Source: Acidobacteriota bacterium (lineage in GTDB: Bacteria > Acidobacteriota > Terriglobia > Bryobacterales > Bryobacteraceae). From it: DNA of 64,000 nt. Location: positions 124,001 through 188,000 of the forward strand of contig JACTMJ010000031.1 in the NCBI GenBank assembly GCA_014584705.1. The letters are read 5' to 3'. Shown here piece by piece: positions 37,292 to 46,348 of this stretch (the stretch's first letter is position 1; the number at the start of each line of letters is the position of its first letter). The position numbers were made by a program, and so were the translations under genes. The notes beneath the pieces were generated by a model that was given only the letters and a program-made list of their open reading frames with translations, ran no database searches and was not told the DNA's origin.

Positions 37292-38896
37292 ATGTCGACG
37301 CGCCTTTCTAGATTGCTCGTTGAAGCCAGGCTGTACCTTCACCTGCTGGGCGGCACGCTTGTGCTCCATCTGTGGCTGCCCGTTATCGTTGTCATTTTTA
37401 TTCCCTGCCTGCTGCTGGCCGGCGTTATGGGCTTTGCCTACGCCGATGTCATCGCCGCCGTTGTGCTGCTCCTGTTCCTGTCCGCTCCGTTATGGCTCAC
37501 CCGCCCCGTCCACGCTTCGGCCCTTCCCCCGTCCATCGAGGAGGATGGCGAATCGCTCGACCTCTATCCCGCGTTGAAAGAGTTAGCCCGCCAGACCGCC
37601 GCGGACCTCGGCAAATCGCCGCCGAGCCGCGTGCTATTCCGCCTCAGTCCCATTTTTCGCCACTGGGGCGCCCCCGAAGATCCCGATGATCGCGAACTGG
37701 GCAGCCGTACCCTGCGCGTGGATCTATCGAGGGCCGGCGTCTGTTCCGTCTTCGAGTTTCGATGCGATCTGGCCAAGGCCATCCTGCAGCCCCGGATGTC
37801 GGGCTGGCTTGCTCACCGCGTCCTCGCCCAGATTGACCTCCTGGCCGAGCGCCTCAACGCCGGAACATCCGGGATTGCCGCGTTCCAGCGCTACCTTTGG
37901 GTCAGCCTCCTGCGGGAGCACGAGTTGAGCGCCCTCAGGACCTGGCGTCTCTTCGCGGAAATGGAAACGGACCGCGCCCTTGCCGCCCTCTTCGGCAAAC
38001 GATGTGTCGCCTCCTGGATCGAAAAGAGCTGGTTCGCGGAGTGGGTCTTCCCCGTGTATCAGCAGATCTGGCTGGAACCCGCCTGGCAGCGCGGCTACCT
38101 GCCCCCCACCATGGAGGGCTTCCGCCGCCTGCACGAGGAGGCCGGTGCTGAGTGGCTGATCGATACCGACGCGGATCGCCCGGTGAATCTCGAATCGAAG
38201 TACGAACTCGGCGAGATCGCCCGCTGGCAGCCCCACCGGATGCGTCTGCTCGCGCTCAATGCCGCGGAGGAAAGCACCGCCACCGTGTGGGATGCCCGTC
38301 CCGCCGCTCTGCTCCTGGACGATGGAGACGCCGAGGAGAAAGTCATCCGCCGGGCCATGGCCATCGGAACGGAGCCGTGCAACGACGACCCCCTGGAGCG
38401 CATCTCCTGGCGGGAATACCCCGACGCCGTTATCCTCGCGGAAGTCGACGACATGCTGCATGAGGGCGCCGAACTGTTCCAGGGCCGCACCCTCATGGAT
38501 CTTCCAAAGATCGTGGAAGAGGCCCCCCACATGGTTTACGAAGAGGTTTACATGCCCTTCCTGCCGCCGCAATTTGAAAACCGCCTCGCCTCGATGCCGA
38601 ATCCGCTCTCCGGCTTCCTCATCAAGCATCTCCTGGAGCGCGGCTGGGAAATGCGCTTTGACCTCGCCAAGGGCGTCTCCCTTTGCCATCCAGCCGACGG
38701 CAGGTCCATTGATCCGAACGATCTTGTCCACGGTCTGGCCGATGGCTCCGCGTCAGCCGAGGATTTTGTGAAACTGGTAGGGCTTTCGTCCGCTTCGGAG
38801 AGCTTGGGGAATTCCGAGGAATGCGCGCCTGTGCGCTCGCCCCGCGCGATACCGGAACCGGAGCCTGGGAAATCCGCGCCCGACGCCGCCTTCTGA
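37292..38896 (+). CDS. Membrane-anchored M48-peptidase-like protein lacking HExxH
   Basis: I start it at 37292 (MSTRLSRLLVEARLYLHLLG), giving 534 residues with two hydrophobic helices (about 13-70). From about residue 155 the layout is that of membrane M48 peptidases: a helix where the zinc motif is expected, a long hydrophobic/amphipathic stretch, then EMETDRALAALFG (223-235) like the family E-x3-D helix, and then WFAEWVFPVYQQIWLEP. Where AVLAHExGH is expected the sequence reads AILQPRMSGW (163-172), so two zinc ligands are gone. The C-terminus (about 440-534) is disordered-looking. Function unknown; pseudopeptidase is my inference. Confidence 0.6.
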   Translation: MSTRLSRLLVEARLYLHLLGGTLVLHLWLPVIVVIFIPCLLLAGVMGFAYADVIAAVVLLLFLSAPLWLTRPVHASALPPSIEEDGESLDLYPALKELARQTAADLGKSPPSRVLFRLSPIFRHWGAPEDPDDRELGSRTLRVDLSRAGVCSVFEFRCDLAKAILQPRMSGWLAHRVLAQIDLLAERLNAGTSGIAAFQRYLWVSLLREHELSALRTWRLFAEMETDRALAALFGKRCVASWIEKSWFAEWVFPVYQQIWLEPAWQRGYLPPTMEGFRRLHEEAGAEWLIDTDADRPVNLESKYELGEIARWQPHRMRLLALNAAEESTATVWDARPAALLLDDGDAEEKVIRRAMAIGTEPCNDDPLERISWREYPDAVILAEVDDMLHEGAELFQGRTLMDLPKIVEEAPHMVYEEVYMPFLPPQFENRLASMPNPLSGFLIKHLLERGWEMRFDLAKGVSLCHPADGRSIDPNDLVHGLADGSASAEDFVKLVGLSSASESLGNSEECAPVRSPRAIPEPEPGKSAPDAAF

Positions 38897-38994
38897 ACGG
38901 CACAGGATCCGTGCGCCGGGGGCGTCCCTCCGCGCCGCCCGTTTGCAACCGCCTGCCGCCAGGTCCGCACTTGGAGTCACGCCCGCACCCGGCG

Positions 38995-39597
38995 TCAGGT
39001 CCTTACCGCTTCGCCCCTCGATCCCGGCTTCACCACCGGAAGACCTTGGTCGCACTGCGGGCAGAACTCGGTCGGATACGTTTCGACGGCCAGTTCCCAG
39101 AGGGCCACCCGTGGCGCTCCCACATCGGCCTTTCCTCCGCTGCGGTCTACGATCGAACCCGCGGCCAGCACCTCCGCGCCCGCCTCCTCCGCGACGCTCA
39201 CCACTTCCCGCGTGCTGCCCCCGGTGGTAATCACGTCCTCGACGACATACACTTTCTGGCCGGGCTGTAACGAAAAACCGCGCCGCAATGTCATTACTCT
39301 ATTCGCGTCCCTCTCTGTGAAGAGGAATGGCACGCCCAGGGCGCGCGCTACCTCGTGGCCGATTACCACGCCACCGAGAGCCGGGGACATCACCAGATCG
39401 GGGCGGATCTTCGCGGTTTGTTCGAGGGCGGTTGCGAGGGCCTGTCCCAGCCGCTCCGCGCGTGCCGGATCCGCTAAGACCAGGGCGCATTGCAGGTAAT
39501 TCGGGCTGTGCAAGCCGCTGGTGAGCAAAAAATGTCCACTCAGGTAGGCTCCGGCTTGCTCAAATAGAGATTGAACGTCTTTGGGAGTGATGGGCAC
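38995..39597 (-). CDS. pyrE: Orotate phosphoribosyltransferase
   Basis: Forms orotidine 5'-phosphate from orotate and PRPP in pyrimidine synthesis. The 200-residue protein has the PRPP-binding signature VYVVEDVITTGGSTREVV, an N-terminal GHFLLTSGLHSPNYLQC segment, and the flexible-loop FTERDANRVMTLRRGF. The C-terminal CPQC pair (TEFCPQCDQGLPVVKPGS) occurs in a subset of bacterial PyrE proteins. Convergent with the preceding membrane protein gene. Confidence 0.95.
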   Translation of the reverse strand: MPITPKDVQSLFEQAGAYLSGHFLLTSGLHSPNYLQCALVLADPARAERLGQALATALEQTAKIRPDLVMSPALGGVVIGHEVARALGVPFLFTERDANRVMTLRRGFSLQPGQKVYVVEDVITTGGSTREVVSVAEEAGAEVLAAGSIVDRSGGKADVGAPRVALWELAVETYPTEFCPQCDQGLPVVKPGSRGEAVRT

Positions 39598-39828
39598 GTG
39601 GCTAGGATAGCACCGGCTTCGCCACGCGGGTCAGTGTGCGGACCGCAAGGCGCGGCGTGCCCTGCAATCGGCGATCCGCGCGGTGCGGCGGCCCTTTGAT
39701 CGCTCCCAACTGGAAAGGGTTTTGCGAATCCGTGGAACACCGGGTCGCTTCATTCGTATAAGAGAAAGGGTGCGGCCGCGATCGCCGCGCTTCCCGCACC
39801 AATTTGTGAGGACCGAGGAACGGCATTC

Positions 39829-41751
39829 ATGAAAACATCCCGACAACTTCTGGCGCTGCTTTGCGTGGCTCTGATTCTCGCGCCGTTGAGCGCTCTTTCC
39901 CAAACCTACAGCTACATGCAGAACAAGGAGCGCCCCTGGTTCATTCGGAACTATGTGCCGGTCAACACTCCTCCGGTGAACTTTGCCAATTCCTCCCGGC
40001 TGGAGAGTCTCCTGCGCGCTGGGAACCTTTATCTTTCTCTGCAGGATGCGATCGCCCTCGCGCTTGAGAACAATCTGGATATCGAGTTGCAGCGCTACGG
40101 CCCCCAACAGGCCGAAGCCAACCTCTTGCGCACGCAGGCCGGTGGATTGCTTCGCGGCGTCAGCACCTCCGTCCAGCAGGGCCCCGCGTCCGCCGTGTCG
40201 CAAGCCACCGGAGGCATCGGTGGCGGCACCGGGGGTGGCAGCGGCACCGCCGGTGGCGGCGACCTTGGCACTACCGCCGGTGGAACCGTCATCACCCAAA
40301 CCGGCGCGACCATCATCAACCTGGATCCGGTGATCTCCGCGGGCTTCCAGGCCGGCCATATTTCCCGGCCTCAGGCGAACACGATTGGCACCGGTACGAC
40401 GGCGCTGGCCGTCGATTCGCGGAATTTCTTCACGCAAGTCCAGCAGGGCTTCATCACCGGAACCACCGTTTCCGCGGGCTATAACCAGTCCTACTCGGAT
40501 AGCAACAGCTTGGGCCAGAGCCTGAACCCGCTCAACCAGGGCAATATGAGCCTGTCAATCACGCAGAAGGTGCTTCAAGGCTTTGGACGAGCCGTGAACA
40601 ACCGAAATATCCGCATCGCAAAGAATAATCTGAAGATTGCCGATCTCACATTTAAGCAGCAGGTCATCGCCACCACTTCGAACATTATCAATCTGTATTG
40701 GGACCTCGTGTCGATCAACGCCGATTATGGCGTCAAGAAGCAGAGTGTCGAGCTGGCGTCGAAGCTGTTTGAAGACAACAAGAAGCAGGTGGAGATCGGA
40801 ACTCTTGCTCCCATTGAGGTGATTCGCGCCGAGGCGGAACTGGCGCGCACGGAACAGGAACTCACCGTAACCGAGACCCAGCTGCTGCAGCAGGAAACCA
40901 TCATCAAGAACGTCCTCAGCCGCAACGGCATCACCAGCGAAACCATTAAGAACGCCAGAATTATTCCCACGGATTCCATTCAGGTTTCCGCGGACATGCC
41001 CTCGCTGGACTTGGATCAGCTTTATCAGCAGGCGCTTGAGAATCGGCCGGAAATCGAGCAGACCAAAATCAATATCGGAAACACGAAGATCGGTATTGCC
41101 GGAAATAGAAGTCAATTGCTTCCTTCCCTGGATGTTTCGCTTAATTTCCAGAATAACGGTCTCGCGGGCTTGTTGAATCCTAATCGCCTGCCGAATGCGA
41201 TGCCGCCGGACGCGTACTTCATTGGTAGCCGTTCCGACGTTTTGGGACAGTTGTTCCGTCGAAACTTCCCCGATTACTCCCTCAGCTTTCAGTTGAATAT
41301 CCCTCTGCGCAACCGTGCCGCTCGCGCGGACATGATTATCGAAGAAATTTCGCTCCGGCAGCAGGAGATTCGCCAGCAGCAGCAACTGAATCAGTTGAAA
41401 GTGAGCGTGCAGAATTCGATTACCGCGCTTCGCCAGGCGGACGCCGGGGTCCGGACGGCGCAGAAGTCGCGCATCCTGCAGGAACAGACCCTGGACGCGG
41501 AGCAGAAGAAATTCGTCCTGGGCGCCACCACTATCTTCTTCGTGATTCAGGCGCAGCGTGATCTTGCACAGGCCCGCTCCGCCGAGGTGGCCGCGCTCGG
41601 CAATTATGCCAAGGCAAAGAATAACCTCGACCAGAGCCTCGGCCTCACGCTCCAGCGCAGCAATGTGAGCATCGACGAAGCGAAAACCGGCACCGTCGCC
41701 AGGGAATCGCAGATTCCGCTTGAATACCTCCAACAGAACAGGAATAATTAG
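39829..41751 (+). CDS. TolC-family outer-membrane protein with Gly-rich insert
   Basis: Outer-membrane channel of the TolC/OEP family with a signal peptide (MKTSRQLLALLCVALILAPL, cut near LSALSQ). The 640 residues are longer than usual because of an N-terminal extension, a Gly/Thr-rich insert (GGIGGGTGGGSGTAGGG) around residues 127-150, and extra strand segments. The two OEP repeats are visible as long coiled-coil-like helices (KQQVIATTSNIINLYWDLVS; QLNQLKVSVQNSITALRQAD). It stands alone, followed by a terminator, so its inner-membrane partner is elsewhere. Confidence 0.88.
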   Translation: MKTSRQLLALLCVALILAPLSALSQTYSYMQNKERPWFIRNYVPVNTPPVNFANSSRLESLLRAGNLYLSLQDAIALALENNLDIELQRYGPQQAEANLLRTQAGGLLRGVSTSVQQGPASAVSQATGGIGGGTGGGSGTAGGGDLGTTAGGTVITQTGATIINLDPVISAGFQAGHISRPQANTIGTGTTALAVDSRNFFTQVQQGFITGTTVSAGYNQSYSDSNSLGQSLNPLNQGNMSLSITQKVLQGFGRAVNNRNIRIAKNNLKIADLTFKQQVIATTSNIINLYWDLVSINADYGVKKQSVELASKLFEDNKKQVEIGTLAPIEVIRAEAELARTEQELTVTETQLLQQETIIKNVLSRNGITSETIKNARIIPTDSIQVSADMPSLDLDQLYQQALENRPEIEQTKINIGNTKIGIAGNRSQLLPSLDVSLNFQNNGLAGLLNPNRLPNAMPPDAYFIGSRSDVLGQLFRRNFPDYSLSFQLNIPLRNRAARADMIIEEISLRQQEIRQQQQLNQLKVSVQNSITALRQADAGVRTAQKSRILQEQTLDAEQKKFVLGATTIFFVIQAQRDLAQARSAEVAALGNYAKAKNNLDQSLGLTLQRSNVSIDEAKTGTVARESQIPLEYLQQNRNN

Positions 41752-41793
41752 ACGCGCTTCTCCTTGTCGCGCCTCGCCTCGTTCATCCTCCTC

Positions 41794-41829
41794 GGGCGGC
41801 TCTCTGTCAGCGAGAGTCGCCCATTTTTA
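41794..41829 (+). terminator. Rho-independent terminator after the TolC-family gene
   Basis: GGGCGGCTCTC (41794-41804) pairs with GAGAGTCGCCC (41812-41822), with one G-T pair and a 7-nt loop, followed by ATTTTTA. It begins 43 nt after the stop codon. Confidence 0.85.
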
Positions 41830-41872
41830 TTGGAAGCGGGCGCGAAGCGTCGTGCCTGTCCAAGCGGGAGAA

Positions 41873-42322
41873 TCAGGCGTCGCCCCTGCGTTTCGGGCAA
41901 TGTTCGCAGACTTCGCCTTCCTTCGGTGGCGCGCCGGAGACGACAAAGCGAACGGCGGCTTCCGCCTTCTCGCCGGGAAGCGTTGGCAGCGCGAGGATGC
42001 CTAGCCGTCGGAATGCAGCCATCTCGGCGGTCTCGAAGGTACCGGCCACCACCGCTTCGCAATCGAGCGTCTCTCGCGGCAAATCGTCCGGCACTCCTTC
42101 TTCCGCAAGGCACGTTGCGCCCTGTGCGGGAGCACGCGTTCCGCCGTCTTCACGAATGCGAACGAGCGGCACACCCGGCCGTTGCCAGCGGTTTCCGCCG
42201 CGTTTCCGGCGCGCCGGCAAACCCACCTCGTTTCCAGCCACCTCAAACACCAGAAACCCTCGCGCTTCCGCGAGCGAGGCGGCGACGTTGACGCCATCGG
42301 TTGATGCAACTGCTATCTTCAT
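41873..42322 (-). CDS. NifX/NifB-associated family protein (dinitrogenase iron-molybdenum cofactor-like fold)
   Basis: Small protein of the NifX/NafY/YtmF fold, 149 residues, starting MKIAVASTDGVNVAASLAEA and continuing RGFLVFEVAGNEV. The middle is basic and the end carries CEHCPKRRGDA, a possible metal-binding Cys pair. The His/Gly of the usual HFG-type motif after the first strand is absent here (AASLAEARGF). No nif genes are in the window, so a role in nitrogenase is unlikely; members outside nif clusters are poorly understood. Confidence 0.75.
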   Translation of the reverse strand: MKIAVASTDGVNVAASLAEARGFLVFEVAGNEVGLPARRKRGGNRWQRPGVPLVRIREDGGTRAPAQGATCLAEEGVPDDLPRETLDCEAVVAGTFETAEMAAFRRLGILALPTLPGEKAEAAVRFVVSGAPPKEGEVCEHCPKRRGDA

Positions 42323-42464
42323 TGAGCCCTCTGGCGAAGGTTCCCGCGGTCGGTTACCCACGCCGGGAAATTTGGCCACTCCGCTTCCACCTTGCCACGA
42401 AACCGCTCCTCGAATCCAATGCACGCCGCTTCCTGCGGGGACGCTGCCCGGCTCCCAAACGCCT

Positions 42465-43595
42465 TCAGCCGAGTTGCATGTAGCCCAACTGTGGGGATCT
42501 CCGCTTCCTGTCTTCCCGCACGATCTCCGTGAGGACCGAGGCCGCCTTCAGGCACTGCTCACGAGTGACGTCATAGTGCGTCACGGCCCGCATGCGGCAA
42601 TCGTCGATCCCGTTGAGCAGGACGCCGCGCTGCTTGAGCGCGCTCGTGATCTGCGCGGGCGACATGCCCGTCTCCGCTACATCGAAGATGACGATGTTCG
42701 TCTGCACTGCATGCGTGATTTGGATACCCGGAAGTTCCCGGATGGCATCCGCAAAGGCGGCGGCATTGTCGTGATCTTCGTGGAGCCGCTTGGGCATCTC
42801 TTCCAAAGCGATCAGACCGGCGGCCGCCAGCACCCCCGCTTGCCGCATGCCGCCGCCCAGCCGCTTCCGCAAACCATGCGCCCGCGCGATGTCCTCCGCC
42901 GTGCCAACGATCAGGCTGCCAACCGGGGCTCCCAAACCCTTGGAGAGGCAAAACATGACTGTGTCCGCCAACTTTACAAGCTGCCGCACGGGCTTGCCGA
43001 GAGCGGTTGCCGCATTAAAAATCCGCGCGCCGTCCAGGTGCACCTTCAGGTCTCGCTCGTGCGCTTCCTCGCAAATCTCCTCGGTCACCTCAATCGGTGA
43101 GACGATGCCTCCCGCCATGTTGTGCGTGTTCTCCAGGCACACGAGTGATGTTCGTGTGTTATGCGGCGACGCCGTGCGAATTGCGGTGCGAACTTGCTCC
43201 CATCGGAGCACGCCGTCCGGGGCCGGTACGTGACGTGCGAAGACGCCCGAGAACCACGCGGACATGGAGAGTTCCCAATCAAGCACGTGCGCATGGGATT
43301 CGCAAATCACTTCCTCTCCGTGCCGGGTGTGGAGCTTCACGCCAATCGTGTTGCCCATCACTCCGGAAGGCACGAAGAGCGCCGCCTGCTTGTCCAGGAT
43401 TTCCGCCGCCCGCCATTCGAGCTTGCGGACGGTGGGGTCCTCCCCGTAGACGTCGTCCCCCACTTCGGCCTCCGCCATCGCCCGGCGCATCGCCGCCGTG
43501 GGCCGGGTGACCGTGTCGCTGCGGAGATCTATCCACATCGCCTGCTTTGAGGGTTCGGCGTCGGGTTCAGGTTGCAGTCCGGCAGTTTCGTTCAT
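42465..43595 (-). CDS. ltaE: Low-specificity L-threonine aldolase (PLP-dependent)
   Basis: Cleaves L-threonine and allo-threonine to glycine and acetaldehyde. The start at 43595 is backed by GAGGAA 6 nt upstream and yields 376 residues. Family landmarks: DLRSDTVTRPTAAMRRAM, VGDDVYGEDPTVRKLE, the His in CESHAHVLDWE, the Asp in KVHLDGARIFNAA, and the PLP Lys at about residue 219 in FCLSKGLGAPVGS. The first 20 residues are an extra hydrophilic leader. It is divergent from the OsmC gene. Confidence 0.95.
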   Translation of the reverse strand: MNETAGLQPEPDAEPSKQAMWIDLRSDTVTRPTAAMRRAMAEAEVGDDVYGEDPTVRKLEWRAAEILDKQAALFVPSGVMGNTIGVKLHTRHGEEVICESHAHVLDWELSMSAWFSGVFARHVPAPDGVLRWEQVRTAIRTASPHNTRTSLVCLENTHNMAGGIVSPIEVTEEICEEAHERDLKVHLDGARIFNAATALGKPVRQLVKLADTVMFCLSKGLGAPVGSLIVGTAEDIARAHGLRKRLGGGMRQAGVLAAAGLIALEEMPKRLHEDHDNAAAFADAIRELPGIQITHAVQTNIVIFDVAETGMSPAQITSALKQRGVLLNGIDDCRMRAVTHYDVTREQCLKAASVLTEIVREDRKRRSPQLGYMQLG

Positions 43596-43762
43596 CGGAG
43601 TTCCTCGGGATTTTCCAGCGTATCGTAGCTCGTCCCTCCTTCGATTCTCTTGGGCGACGTCGGCATCTCCGAAGTCCTCCTCCCGGTCCGTGCACCCCGT
43701 CCGCCAGGCCATCGCGAGAGGACTCGCCAATCCGGCGCGAGAAGTTTTGCGCATCCTTGCGG

Positions 43763-43787
43763 CACTCTGACGAATCTTGCCAGAGTG
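43763..43787. promoter_or_regulatory. Inverted repeat CACTCTG-N11-CAGAGTG upstream of osmC-like gene
   Basis: Perfect 7-bp arms (43763-43769 and 43781-43787) separated by 11 nt lie 34 nt before the start at 43822, in the gap shared with the divergent threonine aldolase gene. Either a regulator site for the OsmC gene or a leader stem-loop. Confidence 0.3.
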
Positions 43788-43821
43788 GATGGCAATGCCT
43801 TCCCAGAAGGAGGAAAACCGC

Positions 43822-44247
43822 ATGAAACGATCCGCAAGCGCCCGCTGGAAGGGTGATCTGAAGACCGGCAACGGGGTGATGTCCACGGAGACCAAGACCC
43901 TGAATGAGGCGCCGTATTCATTCCACACCCGCTTTGAGGAAGGCAACGGCACCAACCCGGAAGAGCTGCTTGCCGCCGCCCACGCCGGGTGCTTTTCCAT
44001 GGCGCTCTCGCTCACGCTCGGGGCTGAAGGGCTCACCGCCGAAGAGATCAACACCACCTGCACGGTGACCATTGAACGCGGGGAAAGCGGCTTCGAGATT
44101 CAGCAAAGCCATCTCGTCCTCCGCGCCCGCATCCCCGGAGCCGACAAAGCGGCGTTTGAACGCGCGGCCCAGGCGGCCAAAGGCGGATGCCCGGTGTCCA
44201 AGCTCTATAAGACCAACATCACACTTGACGCCACCCTGGAGAACTAA
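43822..44247 (+). CDS. OsmC family peroxiredoxin
   Basis: Thiol peroxidase of the OsmC/Ohr family that reduces organic hydroperoxides in the cytosol. The start at 43822 has AAGGAGGAAAA 4-6 nt upstream and gives 141 residues, typical of OsmC. The two catalytic Cys residues lie in AAHAGCFSMAL and AKGGCPVSKL, with the Arg/Glu partners in RWKGDLKTGNG and NPEELLAAAHA. It is a single gene followed by a stem-loop. Confidence 0.94.
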   Translation: MKRSASARWKGDLKTGNGVMSTETKTLNEAPYSFHTRFEEGNGTNPEELLAAAHAGCFSMALSLTLGAEGLTAEEINTTCTVTIERGESGFEIQQSHLVLRARIPGADKAAFERAAQAAKGGCPVSKLYKTNITLDATLEN

Positions 44248-44273
44248 GCGGCTCTGCGCATCCTCACGATTTT

Positions 44274-44310
44274 GCGCCGGGGAAACCAGCCCCGGTGCAT
44301 CATTCCTTTT
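44274..44310 (+). terminator. Stem-loop between convergent osmC-like and rpiB genes
   Basis: GCGCCGGGG (44274-44282) pairs with CCCCGGTGC (44290-44298) with one G-T pair and a 7-nt loop, then ATCATTCCTTTT. A moderate plus-strand terminator for the OsmC gene. Confidence 0.55.
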
Positions 44311-44746
44311 CGAGCGCCAGCACTTTCGCCAGCCGCCGCCGGTGCCTTTCCGCGCCTGTAAACCGGGCTTCCAGGAAGGTTTCGAGCAGTTGCCACACCA
44401 GTTCGATTCCCATGGTGCGTCCGCCCATGCAGACGATGTTCATGTCGTCGTGTTCCACCCCCTGCCGTGCGGAGTAAGCGTCTTCAATGATGCTCGCCCG
44501 CACGCCTCGCACCTTGTTCGTGGCAATGCACGCGCCGATCCCGCTGCCGCACAGCGCGATCCCGCGCTCCACCTCGCCCCGCGAAACTGCCCGCGCCATC
44601 GGAATGACGAAATCCGGATAGTCATCCTCGGGGTCTAAGGAGTGCGCGCCAAAGTCCACCACTTCATGGCCGGCCACTCGCAGTCTCTCTGAGATCTCCT
44701 TCTTCAACTCGAAGCCCCCATGGTCGGCGGCAATGCCCAGTTTCAT
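44300..44746 (-). CDS. rpiB: Ribose 5-phosphate isomerase B
   Basis: Interconverts ribose 5-phosphate and ribulose 5-phosphate (148 residues). Family landmarks: MKLGIAADHGGFELKKEISE, the anion-hole loop ALCGSGIGACIATNKVRGVR with the catalytic Cys, and EHDDMNIVCMGGRTMG. It lies 90 nt downstream of, and on the same strand as, a nucleoside transporter, which suggests use of ribose from imported nucleosides. Confidence 0.96.
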   Translation of the reverse strand: MKLGIAADHGGFELKKEISERLRVAGHEVVDFGAHSLDPEDDYPDFVIPMARAVSRGEVERGIALCGSGIGACIATNKVRGVRASIIEDAYSARQGVEHDDMNIVCMGGRTMGIELVWQLLETFLEARFTGAERHRRRLAKVLALEKE

Positions 44747-44836
44747 GCATTCCTCCCCGTATTGAACCCTCGCGGGGTCCTCAGTTCCCAGAATGTCACG
44801 AATCGCGCGGGCAATCCCGCCAAATCCCAGTTCCGA

Positions 44837-46048
44837 CTAGGCGCTGGGTCTTGCATCATCGCGGAACAAGACGAGCAGAGCCACGATCAGCACCGTGGAG
44901 AGCAAGGCCATAATCGCAAATACCGGGTTCCAATTCACAATCGTGTCCACCGTATAGCGCTGAATCAACTCGACGCTGCCAAAGGTGCCGATCAGCATGC
45001 CTACGCCGAAGCAGATCAACACGATCAGCCCCTGTGCCTGCGCCCGCACCTCCGGAGGCGCCTTCTTGTCCACGTAAACCTGCCCGCCCACAAAGAAGAA
45101 GCCGAAGATGATTCCGTGTACCAGGATCGCGATGTAATAGAGATACTCCTGATTGCCAGCCACTCCTCCCCAAAGCGCGAAATAGCGGACTGCCAGCGCA
45201 CACAGCCCGCCAATCATCGTCCATTTCACACCCCAGCGTGTCAGGGCGAGCGGCACAAGCACCATCAGAAAAATCTCAACCAGTTGGCCCAGGTTCATCG
45301 TGGCCGTCACCTGCTTGAAGCCCTGGCTCTCGAAGAACTGCGAACCCAGCGAGAAATAGAGCGTGAAGGGGATCATGGTCAGCAGAGAGATCAGAATGAA
45401 TATCGCGAAATTGCGATCCTTGAGCAGCGTGAGCGCGCGCAGCCCCAGCGCATCCACCATGGATGCCTTCTGCCCCTTGGCGGGTGGTGGTGTATCGGGC
45501 AGCGTGAGGTTCAGCAGAGCCGCCAGAAGCGCAGTAGCCGCGCCGCAATACAGCGGGATTGCCGTCCCATCGATCTTCACTCCGAAGAGACTCGTGGCGG
45601 CAATCAGGCTGAACGCCGCGCTCGCCACCCAGCCGATCGAACCAAAAACGCGGATTTGCGGGAACTTCTCCGGCGGATAGTTCGCCATCGCGATCGCGTT
45701 CGTCAGGCTCCACGTGGGCATGTAGAAGCACATTCCCAGAAGCAGAACGACGAAGATCCAATCCGGATGGGTCTCGCGGGCGCCCAAAAAGAAGAACAGC
45801 GCACACCCGAGATTCAGCACCGTCAGCACACGTTGGCTGGCGAAATGGCGGTCCGCCACCATGCAAATCAGGGGCGAAGCCAGGCACCCCAGCGGCATCA
45901 CGCTCAAGATCCAGGCCTGGTAGCTTGCGGAAACCTCCATGTTCTTGAGGTAGGCCGCCATCGGCACCCACCACACGGCGAACATCATGTACTGCAGGAA
46001 CATCATCACACTCAGTCGAAGTTTGACGCCTGGGGTGGCCGCTTTCAT
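44837..46048 (-). CDS. MFS nucleoside:proton symporter (NupG/XapB family)
   Basis: Twelve-helix major facilitator transporter, 403 residues. Its opening (RLSVMMFLQYMMFAVWWVPM) and segments NAIAMANYPPEKFPQIRVFG, GWVASAAFSLIAAT and GGQVYVDKKAPPEVRAQAQG are those of the NupG/XapB nucleoside permeases. With rpiB downstream it forms a likely nucleoside/pentose salvage pair. The exact nucleoside cannot be told from sequence. Confidence 0.9.
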   Translation of the reverse strand: MKAATPGVKLRLSVMMFLQYMMFAVWWVPMAAYLKNMEVSASYQAWILSVMPLGCLASPLICMVADRHFASQRVLTVLNLGCALFFFLGARETHPDWIFVVLLLGMCFYMPTWSLTNAIAMANYPPEKFPQIRVFGSIGWVASAAFSLIAATSLFGVKIDGTAIPLYCGAATALLAALLNLTLPDTPPPAKGQKASMVDALGLRALTLLKDRNFAIFILISLLTMIPFTLYFSLGSQFFESQGFKQVTATMNLGQLVEIFLMVLVPLALTRWGVKWTMIGGLCALAVRYFALWGGVAGNQEYLYYIAILVHGIIFGFFFVGGQVYVDKKAPPEVRAQAQGLIVLICFGVGMLIGTFGSVELIQRYTVDTIVNWNPVFAIMALLSTVLIVALLVLFRDDARPSA

Positions 46049-46348
46049 GTTTCGCTCCTAACGATTCCGTGGAGACTTGCCCCGTGGCGCAAGCCTTCCG
46101 ACGATCTTAGCGAGTCGCTCACGATTCCGTCCATAGAATCGGCAAACTTCCCACCTCACTGCCTTATACTTTCTCCACAAGAGATCCTGGGGCCGCATGA
46201 GCCGGGCCCGAAGTCCCCAGCCGCGCCAAGGCCTCATTGTTCGACTCGGTGGGGCCCGATGATGGGAAGAGATTGTGCGGCTTTCTCGCGATCGAGTGCC
46301 CAATGTTGCTGAGATCGCCAGTCAGACTCTTGCCGCGAACCCCGGTGC
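46049..46348. other. Intergenic gap between nucleoside transporter and efflux operon
   Basis: 300 bp with no supportable gene, tRNA or terminator. It marks the change from housekeeping genes to the RND efflux operon and would hold the promoter of the nucleoside transporter at its left end. Confidence 0.5.
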
